Source of the DNA: Candidatus Diapherotrites archaeon LH_S9
GTDB taxonomy: Archaea > B1Sed10-29 > WALL01 > JAGXON01
Assembly (NCBI GenBank): GCA_023659865.1
Contig: JAGXON010000006.1
Coordinates: 1-48,656, forward strand
DNA length: 48,656 bases
Reading direction: 5' to 3'
In this document: positions 33,016 to 42,571 of the stretch, piece after piece
Layout of the letters: the number at the start of each line of letters is the position of its first letter
Position numbering within the stretch: the first letter of the stretch is position 1
The notes under the pieces: model-generated
Database searches by the model: none
What the model was told of the DNA's origin: nothing
Seen by the model: the letters and a program-made list of their open reading frames with translations, nothing else
Position numbers and translations under genes: made by a program

Positions 33016-34578
33016 ATGCACTGGGCAGATAAATACGCGAAAGAAATTATTGAAAGAGATCCCGACAAAGAAAGATACGTCGTGGAAAGCGCTATCACGC
33101 CAAGCGGCGTAGTTCACGCAGGAAACTTCAGAGAGATACTGACTCAGGACTTCGTTTACCGGGCTCTGAAAAGAAAGAGAGAAAAAGCAAAGTTCATCTA
33201 CGTCTGGGATGACTTCGACAGATTCAGAAAAGTCCCGAAAGGCGTTCCCGACAACTTCTCTGAATACATAGGGCTACCAGTGAGCAGTACTCCAGATCCT
33301 TGGGAGTGCCACGAAAGCTATTCAGAGCACTTCATCGCTCAAGCTGAAGAAGAAGCCAGAGAACTCGACATCGAAGCAGATTTCATAAAGATGTCGGAAG
33401 AGTACCCAAAAAGCATTTTCGCAGACGAGATAAAAACCGCTCTAGAGAAAAAAGAACAGATAAGACAGATCCTGAACAAGTACAGGAGCAAGCCAAGGCC
33501 AGAAGGCTGGATGCCAACCAGAACCTACTGCGAGGAATGCGGAAAAGACACAACGCAACAAGAGTACCTCGGAGACTACAAAATCAAGTACAAGTGCAAG
33601 TGCGGTCATGAGAACACGTTCGACTTCAGGAAAAAAGGAATAATCAAGTTAAAATGGCGAGTGGACTGGCCAATGCGCTGGAAACACTACGGAATAGATT
33701 TCGAGAGTGCTGGAAAAGAGCATCATGCTTCAGGAGGATCTTGGGACACAGGAATAGAGATATCAAAACAAATTTACAAGAATGTCCCGCCAGTTGGACC
33801 AATGTACGAGTTCATAAAATCTGGTAAAGGAAAGATGTCGTCTTCTGAAGGAAACGTCGTCAGAATAAACGACTTGCTTGAAGTTTACGAGCCAGAAATT
33901 GTTAGATACCTTTACACTCGGAAGATAAACACCACTATCAAGATTCCGTTCGATCAAGGCATAATCAACGAGTACAACCGGTTCGATAGAGCTGAAAGAG
34001 TTTATTGGGGAGCAGAAGAAGAGAAAAACGAAAGAAAAAAAGAGAACCTGGTTAGATCCTATGAATTAAGCCAGATCAAGCCAGAAGACGAGTGGAAGTT
34101 TTTACCGCAACCGGATTTCGCGTTCTGCACAATTATATCGCAGACAACAAAAGACAAAGAAAAAGCAATCAAGTTACTGGAGGAAGCTGGACACGTTCCA
34201 GAAGACCTGGACGAGAAAGCAGTAAAAAGAATAAAGAAAAGACTTGGTTTAAGCAAGAACTGGGCAGAGAAACACGCTCCAGAACAATACAAAATTAAGG
34301 TACTGGAAGAAGTTCCAGAAGAAGTAAAGCAAAAACTCTCAAGCAAACAAAAAAAAGCACTCGAAAAGATATGGGAAGCCGTGAGTCAGAGCCGCACAGA
34401 AAAAGAGCTGAAAGACGAGTTCAGCAAAGCAATTGACGAACTAGACATTCAGCCAAAAAAATTTTATGAAGCAGCATACCTAGTGCTATTGAACAAGACT
34501 CAAGGCCCTAAACTGAACAGGTTCCTGAAAACAATTGATAAAGAGCTCCTGCAAAAGCGTTTCCTGGAACTAAGCTAG
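33016..34578 (+). CDS. lysS: Class I lysyl-tRNA synthetase
   Basis: Charges tRNA-Lys using the class I (archaeal-type) enzyme. Signatures: a HIGH variant in PSGVVHAGNFREIL, a zinc-binding set (TYCEECGKDT with CKCGHENTF), and the KMSKS equivalent GKGKMSSSEGNVV. Length 520 is standard. It stands in a cluster with two tRNA-Lys genes, both 3' neighbours of the same putative transcript. It ends on CTAG shared with the convergent KaiC-like gene. Confidence 0.95.
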   Translation: MHWADKYAKEIIERDPDKERYVVESAITPSGVVHAGNFREILTQDFVYRALKRKREKAKFIYVWDDFDRFRKVPKGVPDNFSEYIGLPVSSTPDPWECHESYSEHFIAQAEEEARELDIEADFIKMSEEYPKSIFADEIKTALEKKEQIRQILNKYRSKPRPEGWMPTRTYCEECGKDTTQQEYLGDYKIKYKCKCGHENTFDFRKKGIIKLKWRVDWPMRWKHYGIDFESAGKEHHASGGSWDTGIEISKQIYKNVPPVGPMYEFIKSGKGKMSSSEGNVVRINDLLEVYEPEIVRYLYTRKINTTIKIPFDQGIINEYNRFDRAERVYWGAEEEKNERKKENLVRSYELSQIKPEDEWKFLPQPDFAFCTIISQTTKDKEKAIKLLEEAGHVPEDLDEKAVKRIKKRLGLSKNWAEKHAPEQYKIKVLEEVPEEVKQKLSSKQKKALEKIWEAVSQSRTEKELKDEFSKAIDELDIQPKKFYEAAYLVLLNKTQGPKLNRFLKTIDKELLQKRFLELS

Positions 34579-35330
34579 TCTTCGTCAAAAATTGATTCTG
34601 TACCAGTCAACTTTATTCCTGAATCCGTGATGTGCAACGGGATAATGTCTTCAACGTGCTTGGTTCCTCTCATCTTCCGGACGTAAAGCGTTCTGTTCGA
34701 TGCAGTGCCAACCCCTAGGTAATGAAGCAAGATAACTGCGTCTGCAACGTACTCTTCTACTCCGTACTTCGAGAAGGTCATCGGGCCTTCTCCAAGGCTT
34801 TGCTCAGGAATTTCTGAGATGAAGATGGATGTTAACCCGCTTTTTCTAACTAAGTAAGATAGTTTGAGTATCAGTGACCTTATCTTGTCCTCGTTCCCCG
34901 TCCTGAAACCAAATGCCGGGATCGAGTCAATTACAAGCCTTTTGGCTCCAATCCTGTCCGCGGTCTGCATTATCTTGAGAACCATTTTATCAAAACTAAG
35001 GTTCTCCGCAGAGATCGAGAACTCTTCTTTTGACTCCATACCTGTTTTCGAGCCAGTCAAGTCAAGCATGACAAGTTTATTCTGGTTTTCAAGTTCTCTT
35101 ATGTCCCAGCCAAATCTTAGCATATCTTTTCTTATCGTCTTCGGGTCTTCGTCTACCGTAACGTACACTCCTGGCTCATCGTGCTCTTTTGCACCGTGAT
35201 AAAGATACTGTAAGCCGAAAATCGATTTTCCTGTTCCAGTACCCCCGGAAACTAGAACTGTTCTCCCTTTAGGGAATCCGCCTTCAATCATTTTGTCCAG
35301 GCCGTGAATACCAGTTGGAACTCTTTCCAT
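34575..35330 (-). CDS. KaiC/RadA-like RecA-superfamily ATPase
   Basis: A single KaiC domain of about 250 residues: TGIHGLDKMIEGGFPKGR, Walker A SGGTGTGKS, and a Walker B region RLVIDSIPAFGF. Archaeal single-domain KaiC proteins act in signalling or motility control rather than circadian timing; some sit beside archaellum genes. ATG 35330 is preferred because GTGAT lies 4 nt upstream; ATG 35339 is in frame. Possible regulation of the pilus ATPases in this window is speculative. Confidence 0.88.
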   Translation of the reverse strand: MERVPTGIHGLDKMIEGGFPKGRTVLVSGGTGTGKSIFGLQYLYHGAKEHDEPGVYVTVDEDPKTIRKDMLRFGWDIRELENQNKLVMLDLTGSKTGMESKEEFSISAENLSFDKMVLKIMQTADRIGAKRLVIDSIPAFGFRTGNEDKIRSLILKLSYLVRKSGLTSIFISEIPEQSLGEGPMTFSKYGVEEYVADAVILLHYLGVGTASNRTLYVRKMRGTKHVEDIIPLHITDSGIKLTGTESIFDED

Positions 35331-35526
35331 ACATATCACATTTGGTTAACAGAACAAGAATATAAAAATATTCGCTTCAAATCTTTCAAAAAATCTGTTC
35401 ATCCAGTTCATTCAAAACATCTGCCAGTACACTCAAAATTCCTTTTTTCTATGTTAAGAGTAGAGACAATCCTGAGAGAAGATTCACCAACAGTTATTAA
35501 TGTTCATTTCTTTTTCTCGTATATCA

Positions 35527-36788
35527 TGGAGATAGATGTCGACAAGGTCCCTGGCCCGAAGAGTAAGAAATTGCTCGAGAAGAACAAGAGAATTAATGGT
35601 GGCTGGTCTCTTCCCGTCCCTACAGTTTATTCCGAGGGAGAAGGATGTTATTTTAAGGACGTGGATGGAAACGTTTTCCTGGATTTTTCTTCCCAGATAG
35701 CTACCAAGCCTCTAGGTTACTCTCACCCTGCCTTGAACAAGGTCCTGGAAAAGTACGATGAAGCTCCTGTAAAACTCGCTGGCCAGGATTTTCTTACCGA
35801 GGAACACGTCGACCTAATCGAAGAGCTGATTGACGTTTCTCCCCCTAGACTCAATTCCGCTTTCCTTGTCAACAGTGGAGCCGAAGCAGTTGAGAACGCT
35901 TTAAAGGTTTCTATGGATAGTGAGACTGTATCTTACGGTGTTTCGTTCAATAACGCTTTCCATGGCAGGACTTTAGGAGCTCTTTCTTTCACCAATTCCA
36001 AACCGGTTCAGAAGAAAGGATTCTGGAGTTTTCCTGCCCGAAACATTCCTTTTGATAAAAGTGCTCCAGAGGTCTTGAAGAAAGTGATAGAAAAAGAAGG
36101 AAAAGAACCTTGTTTCGTGATCGCTGAAGTAATACAGGGAGAAGGGGGATACAACTTTCCTCCTGAAGGAATATTAAAAGGGATCAGAAAGATAACAAGA
36201 GAGAAAGATACTCCACTGATCTTTGACGAGATCCAGTGCGGCATGGGTAGGACAGGAGAGTGGTGGGGGTTTCAGAACTATGATGTCGAGCCTGACGTCT
36301 TTTCTTCCGCCAAGGCACTGCAGGTTGGAGCCACTGTTGCTCCCAAAGAATCTTTTCCTGAGGACCCAGGAGCCTTAAGCAGCACCTGGGGAGGAGGATC
36401 CTTAGTAGATATGGCTTTAGGGAAAGAAATCATAAAAACAATAAGGGAAGAAAACCTTTTATCTAACTGCAAGAAGATGGGAGAGTACCTCGTCAAGCGA
36501 TTGGAGGAGCTAAGCGAAAAGCATTCTCACCTGCTTGATCCTCGAGGTCTTGGATTGATGTGCGCCTTCGACCTTCCTGACAAAGAAGTCAGAGACCATC
36601 TAGCAAATCACCTGGTTCGTAAAGGAGTGATAGTTCTTGGAGCAGGCCAGAGAACGATCAGAATCATCCCGCCTTACATTGTTTCCAAAGAAGAGATAGA
36701 TGAAGCTATTCGAGTAATTGACGAGTCTCTTGACGCTATACGCGAAGAGTTACCCCCAGCAGATTCTTACGCGGAGCACACTATTTAG
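35527..36788 (+). CDS. Class III aminotransferase, 4-aminobutyrate aminotransferase-like
   Basis: PLP-dependent transaminase of about 420 residues: substrate/cofactor stretch NSGAEAVENALK, VIQGEGGYNFPPEG, IFDEIQCGMGRTG, and the PLP lysine in FSSAKALQVGA. GabT, ornithine and lysine-epsilon aminotransferases share these, so the amine donor is not settled; the neighbouring aldehyde dehydrogenase favours 4-aminobutyrate. The frame is open upstream to 35304 but the conserved start is ATG 35527; nothing before it resembles the family. Its GC use is a little higher and codon choice less A-rich than nearby genes, a hint of transfer. Confidence 0.85.
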
Positions 36789-38230
36789 TCTATTCCTTGA
36801 GCTTTCTGAAGCTGGCCCGAGTAATCAACGTAAACCGTTTTCGTTTCAGTGAACTCCTCTACGCCTTCAATACCTGCTTCTCGAGTTCCGTTCCCAGTCT
36901 TTTTCACTCCACCAAAAGGTAAATGCACTTCACTTCCGATAGTGGAGGAATTAACGTAAGTCAATCCAGCATCCAAATCCCGAATAGCATTAAAGGCCTT
37001 CGAAACATTTTCCGTGTAAATAGATGTACTTAAACCGTAGTCAACTCCATTAGCTATCTCTATCGCTTCCTCAAGCGAACTAGCAGTCAATACCGATACT
37101 ACTGGCCCAAATATCTCTTCTTGAGCTATAGCCATATTCGGCTCGACGTTCGTGAATATCGTTGGATCAAAAAAAAGCCCTTCTCGTTTTTCTCCACCGA
37201 TAACAAGTTCAGCTCCTTCTTCCTTTCCTTTTTGAATGTAATACTCTGTTTTTTCGACTGCGTCCTCGTTAATCAATGGACCTATATCACATTCCATACC
37301 ATTACCGACCGACAGCTTTTTTGTTTCTTCCACGAACTTATCCATGAACTCTTGCTCAACATCCTCATGCACGATAACTCTTGAAGCAGCAGTACATCGC
37401 TGACCAGTGGTTCCAAACCCACCCCAGATCGCTCCTTCAACTGCAAGATCTAAATTGGCGTCATCCATCACTATTATTGGATTCTTCCCTCCTAGTTCAA
37501 GACCAACGTTTTTTAGGCCTGCTTTCCTGGATATTAGCTTGCCTACTTTCCTTGATCCAGTGAAGGATATGCTCTTAAGATCCGGGTGCTCGACCATCGG
37601 TGTTCCAACGTTGCTTCCTGAGCCCGTAACCAGGTTCACCACACCTGAAGAAACTCCTGCTTCTTCCAGGATTTTCACAAGCTCCACGGCGCATAAAGGG
37701 GTGCCGCTCGCGGGTTTGAAAACTACTGAGTTCCCGCAAATCAGTGCAGGCGAAAGCTTCCACGCTGGAATAGCTATCGGGAAATTCCAAGGGGTTATCA
37801 ATCCAGAAGGACCTACTGGTCTTTTCACAGTCATGGCAAACTTGTTCTCGAGTTCGCTGGTTGTAGTATGGCCTAAAAGCCTTCTTCCTTCTCCTGCCAT
37901 GTACTTAAATATATCTATTGCTTCTTGAACGTCTCCTTTTCCTTCGCTTATCTGTTTTCCCATCTCCCGGGTGACGAGTTCTCCAAGCCGTTGCTTGTTT
38001 TCTTCCAGAAGTCCTGCAACTTCCAGGAGAACATCCCCTCTTTCCGGAGGAGGAGTAAGTCTCCATTCATCAAAAGCGTTGCAAGCTGCTTTAACTGCTT
38101 TATCAACGTCTTTCTTGTTCCCTGACTGAACTTCGCCTAGTTTTTTTCCTGTAGCTGGATTGAATGACTTGAATGTTTTTCCTGAAGTTGATTCAACCCA
38201 TTCCCCGTCTATAAACAGTTTATGAACCAT
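36785..38230 (-). CDS. NAD(P)-dependent aldehyde dehydrogenase, succinate-semialdehyde dehydrogenase-like
   Basis: ALDH superfamily enzyme of about 481 residues with the cofactor region TPWNFPIAIPAWKLSPAL, the catalytic Glu in LELGGKNP and the catalytic Cys in TTGQRCTAASR. Oxidises an aldehyde to the acid. ATG 38230 is chosen for GGTGG 5 nt upstream over ATG 38251. Facing the aminotransferase tail to tail with overlapping stops, it probably completes a GABA to succinate route; the opposite orientation means separate promoters. Confidence 0.9.
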   Translation of the reverse strand: MVHKLFIDGEWVESTSGKTFKSFNPATGKKLGEVQSGNKKDVDKAVKAACNAFDEWRLTPPPERGDVLLEVAGLLEENKQRLGELVTREMGKQISEGKGDVQEAIDIFKYMAGEGRRLLGHTTTSELENKFAMTVKRPVGPSGLITPWNFPIAIPAWKLSPALICGNSVVFKPASGTPLCAVELVKILEEAGVSSGVVNLVTGSGSNVGTPMVEHPDLKSISFTGSRKVGKLISRKAGLKNVGLELGGKNPIIVMDDANLDLAVEGAIWGGFGTTGQRCTAASRVIVHEDVEQEFMDKFVEETKKLSVGNGMECDIGPLINEDAVEKTEYYIQKGKEEGAELVIGGEKREGLFFDPTIFTNVEPNMAIAQEEIFGPVVSVLTASSLEEAIEIANGVDYGLSTSIYTENVSKAFNAIRDLDAGLTYVNSSTIGSEVHLPFGGVKKTGNGTREAGIEGVEEFTETKTVYVDYSGQLQKAQGID

Positions 38231-38369
38231 TTTTCCACCGTAAACAAACAAGCAGCGAATTCTTAAAAACCTTTGTCAATGTCCTGAAAAAAAAGAAAAA
38301 CTAGACGGAGAACAATGGTGGAAGAACTGAAAGAAGAAACATAAAAGAGAACTGTAGGAAGATAGAGGC

Positions 38370-38576
38370 ATGTCCACAAGACACTACCAAATAGACTTCT
38401 ACAGAAGCAGGAACAAAAAACGTGTCTGGCAAGTCCACTTACCAAAGTACATAAATTTCTTTGGTCATCGCGGAAAAAAAGAAGGTTCACGCCCTCCAGC
38501 AGAAAACTTCATGGAACTGGAAAGAATCATAGACTCTAAAAAAAGAGTACGACTCTATCTAACTATCTTGCCGTGA
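38370..38576 (+). CDS. Small basic protein, possible leaderless gene
   Basis: A 68-codon frame starting MSTRHYQIDFYRSRNKKRVW. It fills the gap between the dehydrogenase and the MBL gene, and its last 22 bp overlap the convergent MBL gene. ACATAAAAG lies about 26 bp before the ATG, which fits a leaderless start. Composition is basic and aromatic, perhaps nucleic-acid binding. No family is recognised and it could be spurious. Confidence 0.45.
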   Translation: MSTRHYQIDFYRSRNKKRVWQVHLPKYINFFGHRGKKEGSRPPAENFMELERIIDSKKRVRLYLTILP

Positions 38577-39106
38577 CCAGGCAAAAGAACACTGTAATCC
38601 AATGAATCCAGTTTATCCAACGACTTTTCCATATCCTTAGAGCCTCCGGTAGGCCGATCAACTTTTCCGTGACCGCTGGCGTACTTCGTGTCACCTGAAA
38701 TAAGGTACTTCCCTTTCTTCAGGCAGACGGACCCAGCTGAATGTCCCGGCGTGTGAATCACTTGCCATCCCCTTATTTTCTTCTTTAATGGTTTTGCTTG
38801 AACTGGTTCAAGCGATTCGTTGAAGAGGTTGGCGCAACTTACTTTGTCGTTTCCTTGCTGCAGTACCCAGACCTCAGACTCGTGGATGAATACCGGAACG
38901 TTGAAAAGATAGTCTGCTCCCGAGTGATCGAAGTGACAGTGCGTGTTCACAACCAAGTCAATTTCATCAATTTCTTCTAGTTTAGGAGCCTTTGACGGTA
39001 GGCCTGGATCAACGAGAATGTTTTTGCTTCCTTTCAGCAGATAGGAGTTGCAGTCAAAGTCTTTTTCTTTTCCTTTGAAGAAAATTATTTCACCTAGATC
39101 TTGCAA
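38555..39106 (-). CDS. Metallo-beta-lactamase-fold hydrolase (glyoxalase II-like)
   Basis: Small MBL protein (183 residues) with the HxHxDH motif in NTHCHFDHSGA, a further His in HTPGHSAGSV, an Asp in SGDTKYA and the last His in LPGHGKI. Probably a hydrolase of thioesters or similar. The start is TTG at 39106 with GGTGAT 4 nt upstream. Substrate unknown. Confidence 0.88.
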   Translation of the reverse strand: MQDLGEIIFFKGKEKDFDCNSYLLKGSKNILVDPGLPSKAPKLEEIDEIDLVVNTHCHFDHSGADYLFNVPVFIHESEVWVLQQGNDKVSCANLFNESLEPVQAKPLKKKIRGWQVIHTPGHSAGSVCLKKGKYLISGDTKYASGHGKVDRPTGGSKDMEKSLDKLDSLDYSVLLPGHGKIVR

Positions 39107-39138
39107 TAAATCACCTTCGGAAAAACAGGGCCCTCACA

Positions 39139-39147
39139 TTATAAATA
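39139..39147 (+). promoter_or_regulatory. TATA box of the rpa-radA operon
   Basis: TTATAAATA centred 28 bp before ATG 39171, predicting a leaderless rpa mRNA. Confidence 0.6.
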
Positions 39148-39170
39148 ACTTATCGAGACAAAATAAACGA

Positions 39171-40448
39171 ATGTCCGAACTTAATCTAGAAGAAGTTAGA
39201 TCAAAAATAAGGGGAGAAACAGACCTCACCGATGAAGACATAGACAAAAAAGTCGAGGAAAGAAAAGAAAAGTACGGTGGACTCCTCAACGACAAAGGAG
39301 CGTTGTTCTCAATAGCTAAAGACAATGGAATAGATGTTGAGTCAGGTCACGAGCCTGAACCAACCGAGGTAGCCGACCTAGACCCACAGATTCAGAACGT
39401 GACCATCAAGGGCACGATCAAAAAAATCTATCCAGTTAAAGAATGGAAAAAAGAAGATCGGGAAGGCAGAGTAGGAAACATCGAGGTCAAAGACAACACA
39501 GGAGAAGTCAAAATAGTTCTATGGAACGACAAATGTGACATGATAGAAGAAAACGAGCTAGAGGTCGGAGACAAAATAAAGATCGCTAACGGAAGACTCA
39601 AGGAAAGAAACGGAAAAATCGAGATATCGAGCGGGGACATAACCACAATCGAGGAAGAAGACTTGCCTGAAGTAACTCAAGAAGTAAAGGAAATAAAGGA
39701 TCTCGAGCCGGGAATGCAGGAAGTTAACTTGTTCGCAAAAGTTGGTGCAGCATTCCCAGTAAAAGAATTCGAGAGAAACGGCAAACCCGGCAAAGTAGCT
39801 AATGCAATAATCTACGACGGTGAAAAAGCTCGACTAGTGCTCTGGAACCAGAATGCCTCGTGGACAAAAAAGCTGGAGCAAGGGGACACAATAAAAATAG
39901 AGGGAGCATACACAAAAGAAAACAACGGTAGAACAGAACTTCATCTAGGTTGGAGGGGACGAGTAGTGCCCGAGCCCTCGAACGCACCGGAATTGCCTGA
40001 TCCACCGAAAAAGACAAATAAAAGAAAGAACATAAAAGAACTAGAAGAAGGCGATACTTACACCGATGTCTTTGCAGTCATAGTTGACACTTACTCACCC
40101 AATCTCGTTAAACTTTGTCCAAAATGCAGGAAAAAAGCAGAAGACGAATGCCCTAAATGCGGAGAAAAAACCGTTCCAGTACTGATTCAGAACCTCGTGC
40201 TGGACGACGGGACAGAAGTCATAAGAGCAGTCGCATTCAGAGAAAAAGCAGAAGAACTAGTTGGCTTCAGTCCAGATGAATACGCTGAAAACCCTGAAGT
40301 CTTCGACAAAAAAGCCTTGCTCGGAAAAGAAATGATCTTCAGCGGACAAGTCAAGCTCAACCCCGTCAACAAAGAAAAAGAGTTCATTATTCACAATGCA
40401 GAGGAAACAAACCCTGAAAAAGAGTTGAAAAAATGGCAGACGAAATAG
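39171..40448 (+). CDS. rpa: Replication protein A (archaeal single-stranded DNA-binding protein)
   Basis: Binds single-stranded DNA in replication and repair. About 425 residues: an N-terminal helical region, three OB-fold regions with repeated motifs (KIYPVKEWKKEDREGRVGNI, later FPVKEFERNGKPGKVANAI, later FAVIVDTYSP), and a C-terminal zinc finger (CPKCRKKAEDECPKCG). The open frame reaches back to 39048 but ATG 39171 begins the family-like sequence and has the TATA box. It overlaps radA by 16 nt, so both are one operon. Confidence 0.92.
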   Translation: MSELNLEEVRSKIRGETDLTDEDIDKKVEERKEKYGGLLNDKGALFSIAKDNGIDVESGHEPEPTEVADLDPQIQNVTIKGTIKKIYPVKEWKKEDREGRVGNIEVKDNTGEVKIVLWNDKCDMIEENELEVGDKIKIANGRLKERNGKIEISSGDITTIEEEDLPEVTQEVKEIKDLEPGMQEVNLFAKVGAAFPVKEFERNGKPGKVANAIIYDGEKARLVLWNQNASWTKKLEQGDTIKIEGAYTKENNGRTELHLGWRGRVVPEPSNAPELPDPPKKTNKRKNIKELEEGDTYTDVFAVIVDTYSPNLVKLCPKCRKKAEDECPKCGEKTVPVLIQNLVLDDGTEVIRAVAFREKAEELVGFSPDEYAENPEVFDKKALLGKEMIFSGQVKLNPVNKEKEFIIHNAEETNPEKELKKWQTK

Positions 40449-41371
40449 AGGATCTCTCCGGAGTAGGAGAAACGACAGCCAAAAAATTAACAGAAAACGG
40501 CTACAAATCAATCGAACAGATAGCCGTAGCAGCAACAGGAAAACTAATGGAAGACACTGGACTAGGAGAAAAAACCGCTAGAAAAATAATCAGTGCCTCA
40601 AGAGAATCTCAGGACATGGGATACGCTACCGCAAAAGAAGTGCTGGAAAAAAAAGACGAAATACGACAAATAAAAACTGGTTCAGACAAACTCAACAAAC
40701 TACTAGGAGGGGGGGTAGAAACACAATCAATAACCGAGCTATACTCAAAATTTGGTACTGGAAAAACCCAGCTAGCTTTCCAGCTCTCAGTTAACGTTCA
40801 AAAACCAAAAAAGGAGGGAGGACTAGGAAAAAACGCATTATTCATCGACACTGAAGGAACATTCAGACCAGAAAGAGTAAGACAAATGGCAAAAGCAGGA
40901 GACATGGATGAAGACGAAGTCCTCAACAAGATATTCCTTGGAAGAGCTTACTCTTCAGACCACCAGATGCTTCTAGCGGAAAAAGCCAGCGGCATGATAG
41001 AAGAAAAAAACATCGGACTAATAATCATTGACTCTTTAACTGGTTTATTCAGAGCAGAGTACGTTGGAAGAGGGCAACTAGCAGAAAGACAACAAAAACT
41101 TAACAGACACATGCACACCCTGCAAAGACATGCATCAACACACAATACAGCAGTGCTCGTCACAAACCAGGTAATGGCAAATCCTGGACTCATGTTCGGA
41201 GACCCAACCACCCCAATCGGCGGACACATCGTTGGACACGCCAGCTCCTTCAGAATATACTTAAGGGAAAGCAAAGGAGAAAAAAGAATAGCAAGGCTCG
41301 TAGATAGTCCTTGTCTCCCGGACGGAGAGTGCGTTTTCACCATAACCCAGAAGGGGATTGAAGACAAATGA
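40433..41371 (+). CDS. radA: Recombinase RadA
   Basis: Archaeal Rad51/RecA-like recombinase of 312 residues: an N-terminal helix-hairpin-helix domain (GVGETTAKKLTENGY), Walker A of type FGTGKTQ, the RLVDSPCLPDGE end and the DNA-loop segment VTNQVMANPG. Forms filaments for strand exchange. Coupled to rpa upstream, and overlaps the phosphoesterase start by 4 nt (ATGA). Confidence 0.97.
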   Translation: MADEIEDLSGVGETTAKKLTENGYKSIEQIAVAATGKLMEDTGLGEKTARKIISASRESQDMGYATAKEVLEKKDEIRQIKTGSDKLNKLLGGGVETQSITELYSKFGTGKTQLAFQLSVNVQKPKKEGGLGKNALFIDTEGTFRPERVRQMAKAGDMDEDEVLNKIFLGRAYSSDHQMLLAEKASGMIEEKNIGLIIIDSLTGLFRAEYVGRGQLAERQQKLNRHMHTLQRHASTHNTAVLVTNQVMANPGLMFGDPTTPIGGHIVGHASSFRIYLRESKGEKRIARLVDSPCLPDGECVFTITQKGIEDK

Positions 41372-42078
41372 GGATATTTGCGATATCTGACTTCCACGGA
41401 AGAACAGATCTTCTACCGGACCTGAAGAACGCAGTCCAAGAAGAAGATCCTGATGTAATAGTTTTCACTGGAGACATAGTCAAAGGTCATGCAAGAGGAG
41501 ACGAGTGGCTGAAAGCAAAATCAGAGGGAAGAAAACCAAGGAAAACCGAGAGGATAAGGAAAGAAGAAAAAGAAGATAAAAAGTTCTACAACGAGTTCTT
41601 CAGCGCAATCAGAAAAACAGGAGTGCCCCTAGTTCTCATTCCTGGAAACATGGACTCTCCGAAAAAAAGGTTCGACAAAGAACAAGATTATGGGACTTCA
41701 GTGCACCGAGAAAGAACAAAGGAAGGAAACCTGACTTTCTCAGGGTTCGGAGGACAAATAGGTGAAAAAAGAGAAGATTACTTCATACTCCAAAGACCTC
41801 CACACGAAGTAACCGTGAAAAAAGCAAAAGTGTTACTCTTCCATCAACCACCAATAGGGAAAGTAGACCTGGATGACGGAGAGCACAAAGGCCACAAAAA
41901 AATAAACAGCATGATTGATGACGTAGACGCAATGATGGTTTTCTGCGGACACGCTCATCACGCTCAAGGAGCTCAAATGATAGACAAAAGCCTTGTAATA
42001 AACCCAGGAGCACTTAAATACAAGAACTACGTCTTGATAGACGATAAGGAACTAGAACCAGAGTTCAAAAAACTTTAA
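41368..42078 (+). CDS. Calcineurin-like metallophosphoesterase
   Basis: The 236-residue protein has the metal-binding motifs SDFHG, FTGDIVKG, PGNMD and a final CGHAHHAQ, with a long charged insert after the second. It is in the rpa-radA operon, so a role on DNA or nucleotides is possible but not shown. Its TAA is shared as TTAA with the convergent dUTPase. Confidence 0.88.
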   Translation: MRIFAISDFHGRTDLLPDLKNAVQEEDPDVIVFTGDIVKGHARGDEWLKAKSEGRKPRKTERIRKEEKEDKKFYNEFFSAIRKTGVPLVLIPGNMDSPKKRFDKEQDYGTSVHRERTKEGNLTFSGFGGQIGEKREDYFILQRPPHEVTVKKAKVLLFHQPPIGKVDLDDGEHKGHKKINSMIDDVDAMMVFCGHAHHAQGAQMIDKSLVINPGALKYKNYVLIDDKELEPEFKKL

Positions 42079-42566
42079 TCGCTAAAAATTCCTTTGTAAA
42101 GCTGTTCAGGAGCACCAGAAATCCATAAGAAAACAATTTGACTTATTCTAGCGTCTTCATATAACAAAAGCCCGTTTGACCCTACTTTCAAAAGAAACTC
42201 GCTTTTTCCCTCGAATCCAGAATCCCAGAAGCCATGCGAAACCGAGCAACCTGATCTAAGCAAAGAACTTCGGGACTGAGCAAACCCAGCAATTCCAGAA
42301 GGAATAGAAACCCGTTCATTCGTCCTGATCTTATACCCCCCTTCCTCTAACTCAAATTTTCCTTGCTCAGAATCAACCTCGCGAGCGCCTGGAATTCTTC
42401 TTCGCTCGTTCGAAAAATCTATTTCACCGCGAGAACTTATCTCAAAAACTTTTTCAACAGTGAAGTCAAATCCGTGGGGCTGGATCTGCCTCTCTAAATC
42501 AATGTAACCAGACACAAGGTCTTTTTCTTCAATAAGCTTTCTTATCTCTTTATCCGTCAAAAACAA
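42075..42566 (-). CDS. dut: dUTP diphosphatase of the DCD/dUTPase superfamily
   Basis: Cuts dUTP to dUMP, protecting DNA from uracil. The 163-residue protein has ARSRSSLLRSG-type motif (SRSSLLRSG), FWDSGFEGKSEFLL and the ARISQIVF segment. dCTP deaminase needs a Glu in the ITLEL segment; here the place is SEFLLK without it, and the WDxGFxGxSE pattern matches the archaeal dUTPase branch. Paired with dCMP deaminase at 10151 it gives two routes to dUMP. Confidence 0.83.
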   Translation of the reverse strand: MFLTDKEIRKLIEEKDLVSGYIDLERQIQPHGFDFTVEKVFEISSRGEIDFSNERRRIPGAREVDSEQGKFELEEGGYKIRTNERVSIPSGIAGFAQSRSSLLRSGCSVSHGFWDSGFEGKSEFLLKVGSNGLLLYEDARISQIVFLWISGAPEQLYKGIFSD

Positions 42567-42571
42567 TTAGA

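Noticed and set aside
35304-35526. N-terminal extension of the aminotransferase
   Set aside because: The extra 74 codons do not resemble the family and overlap the KaiC-like gene start; ATG 35527 fits.
42075-42566. Calling the gene dCTP deaminase
   Set aside because: The catalytic Glu of the deaminase is absent and the motif pattern fits the archaeal dUTPase branch.
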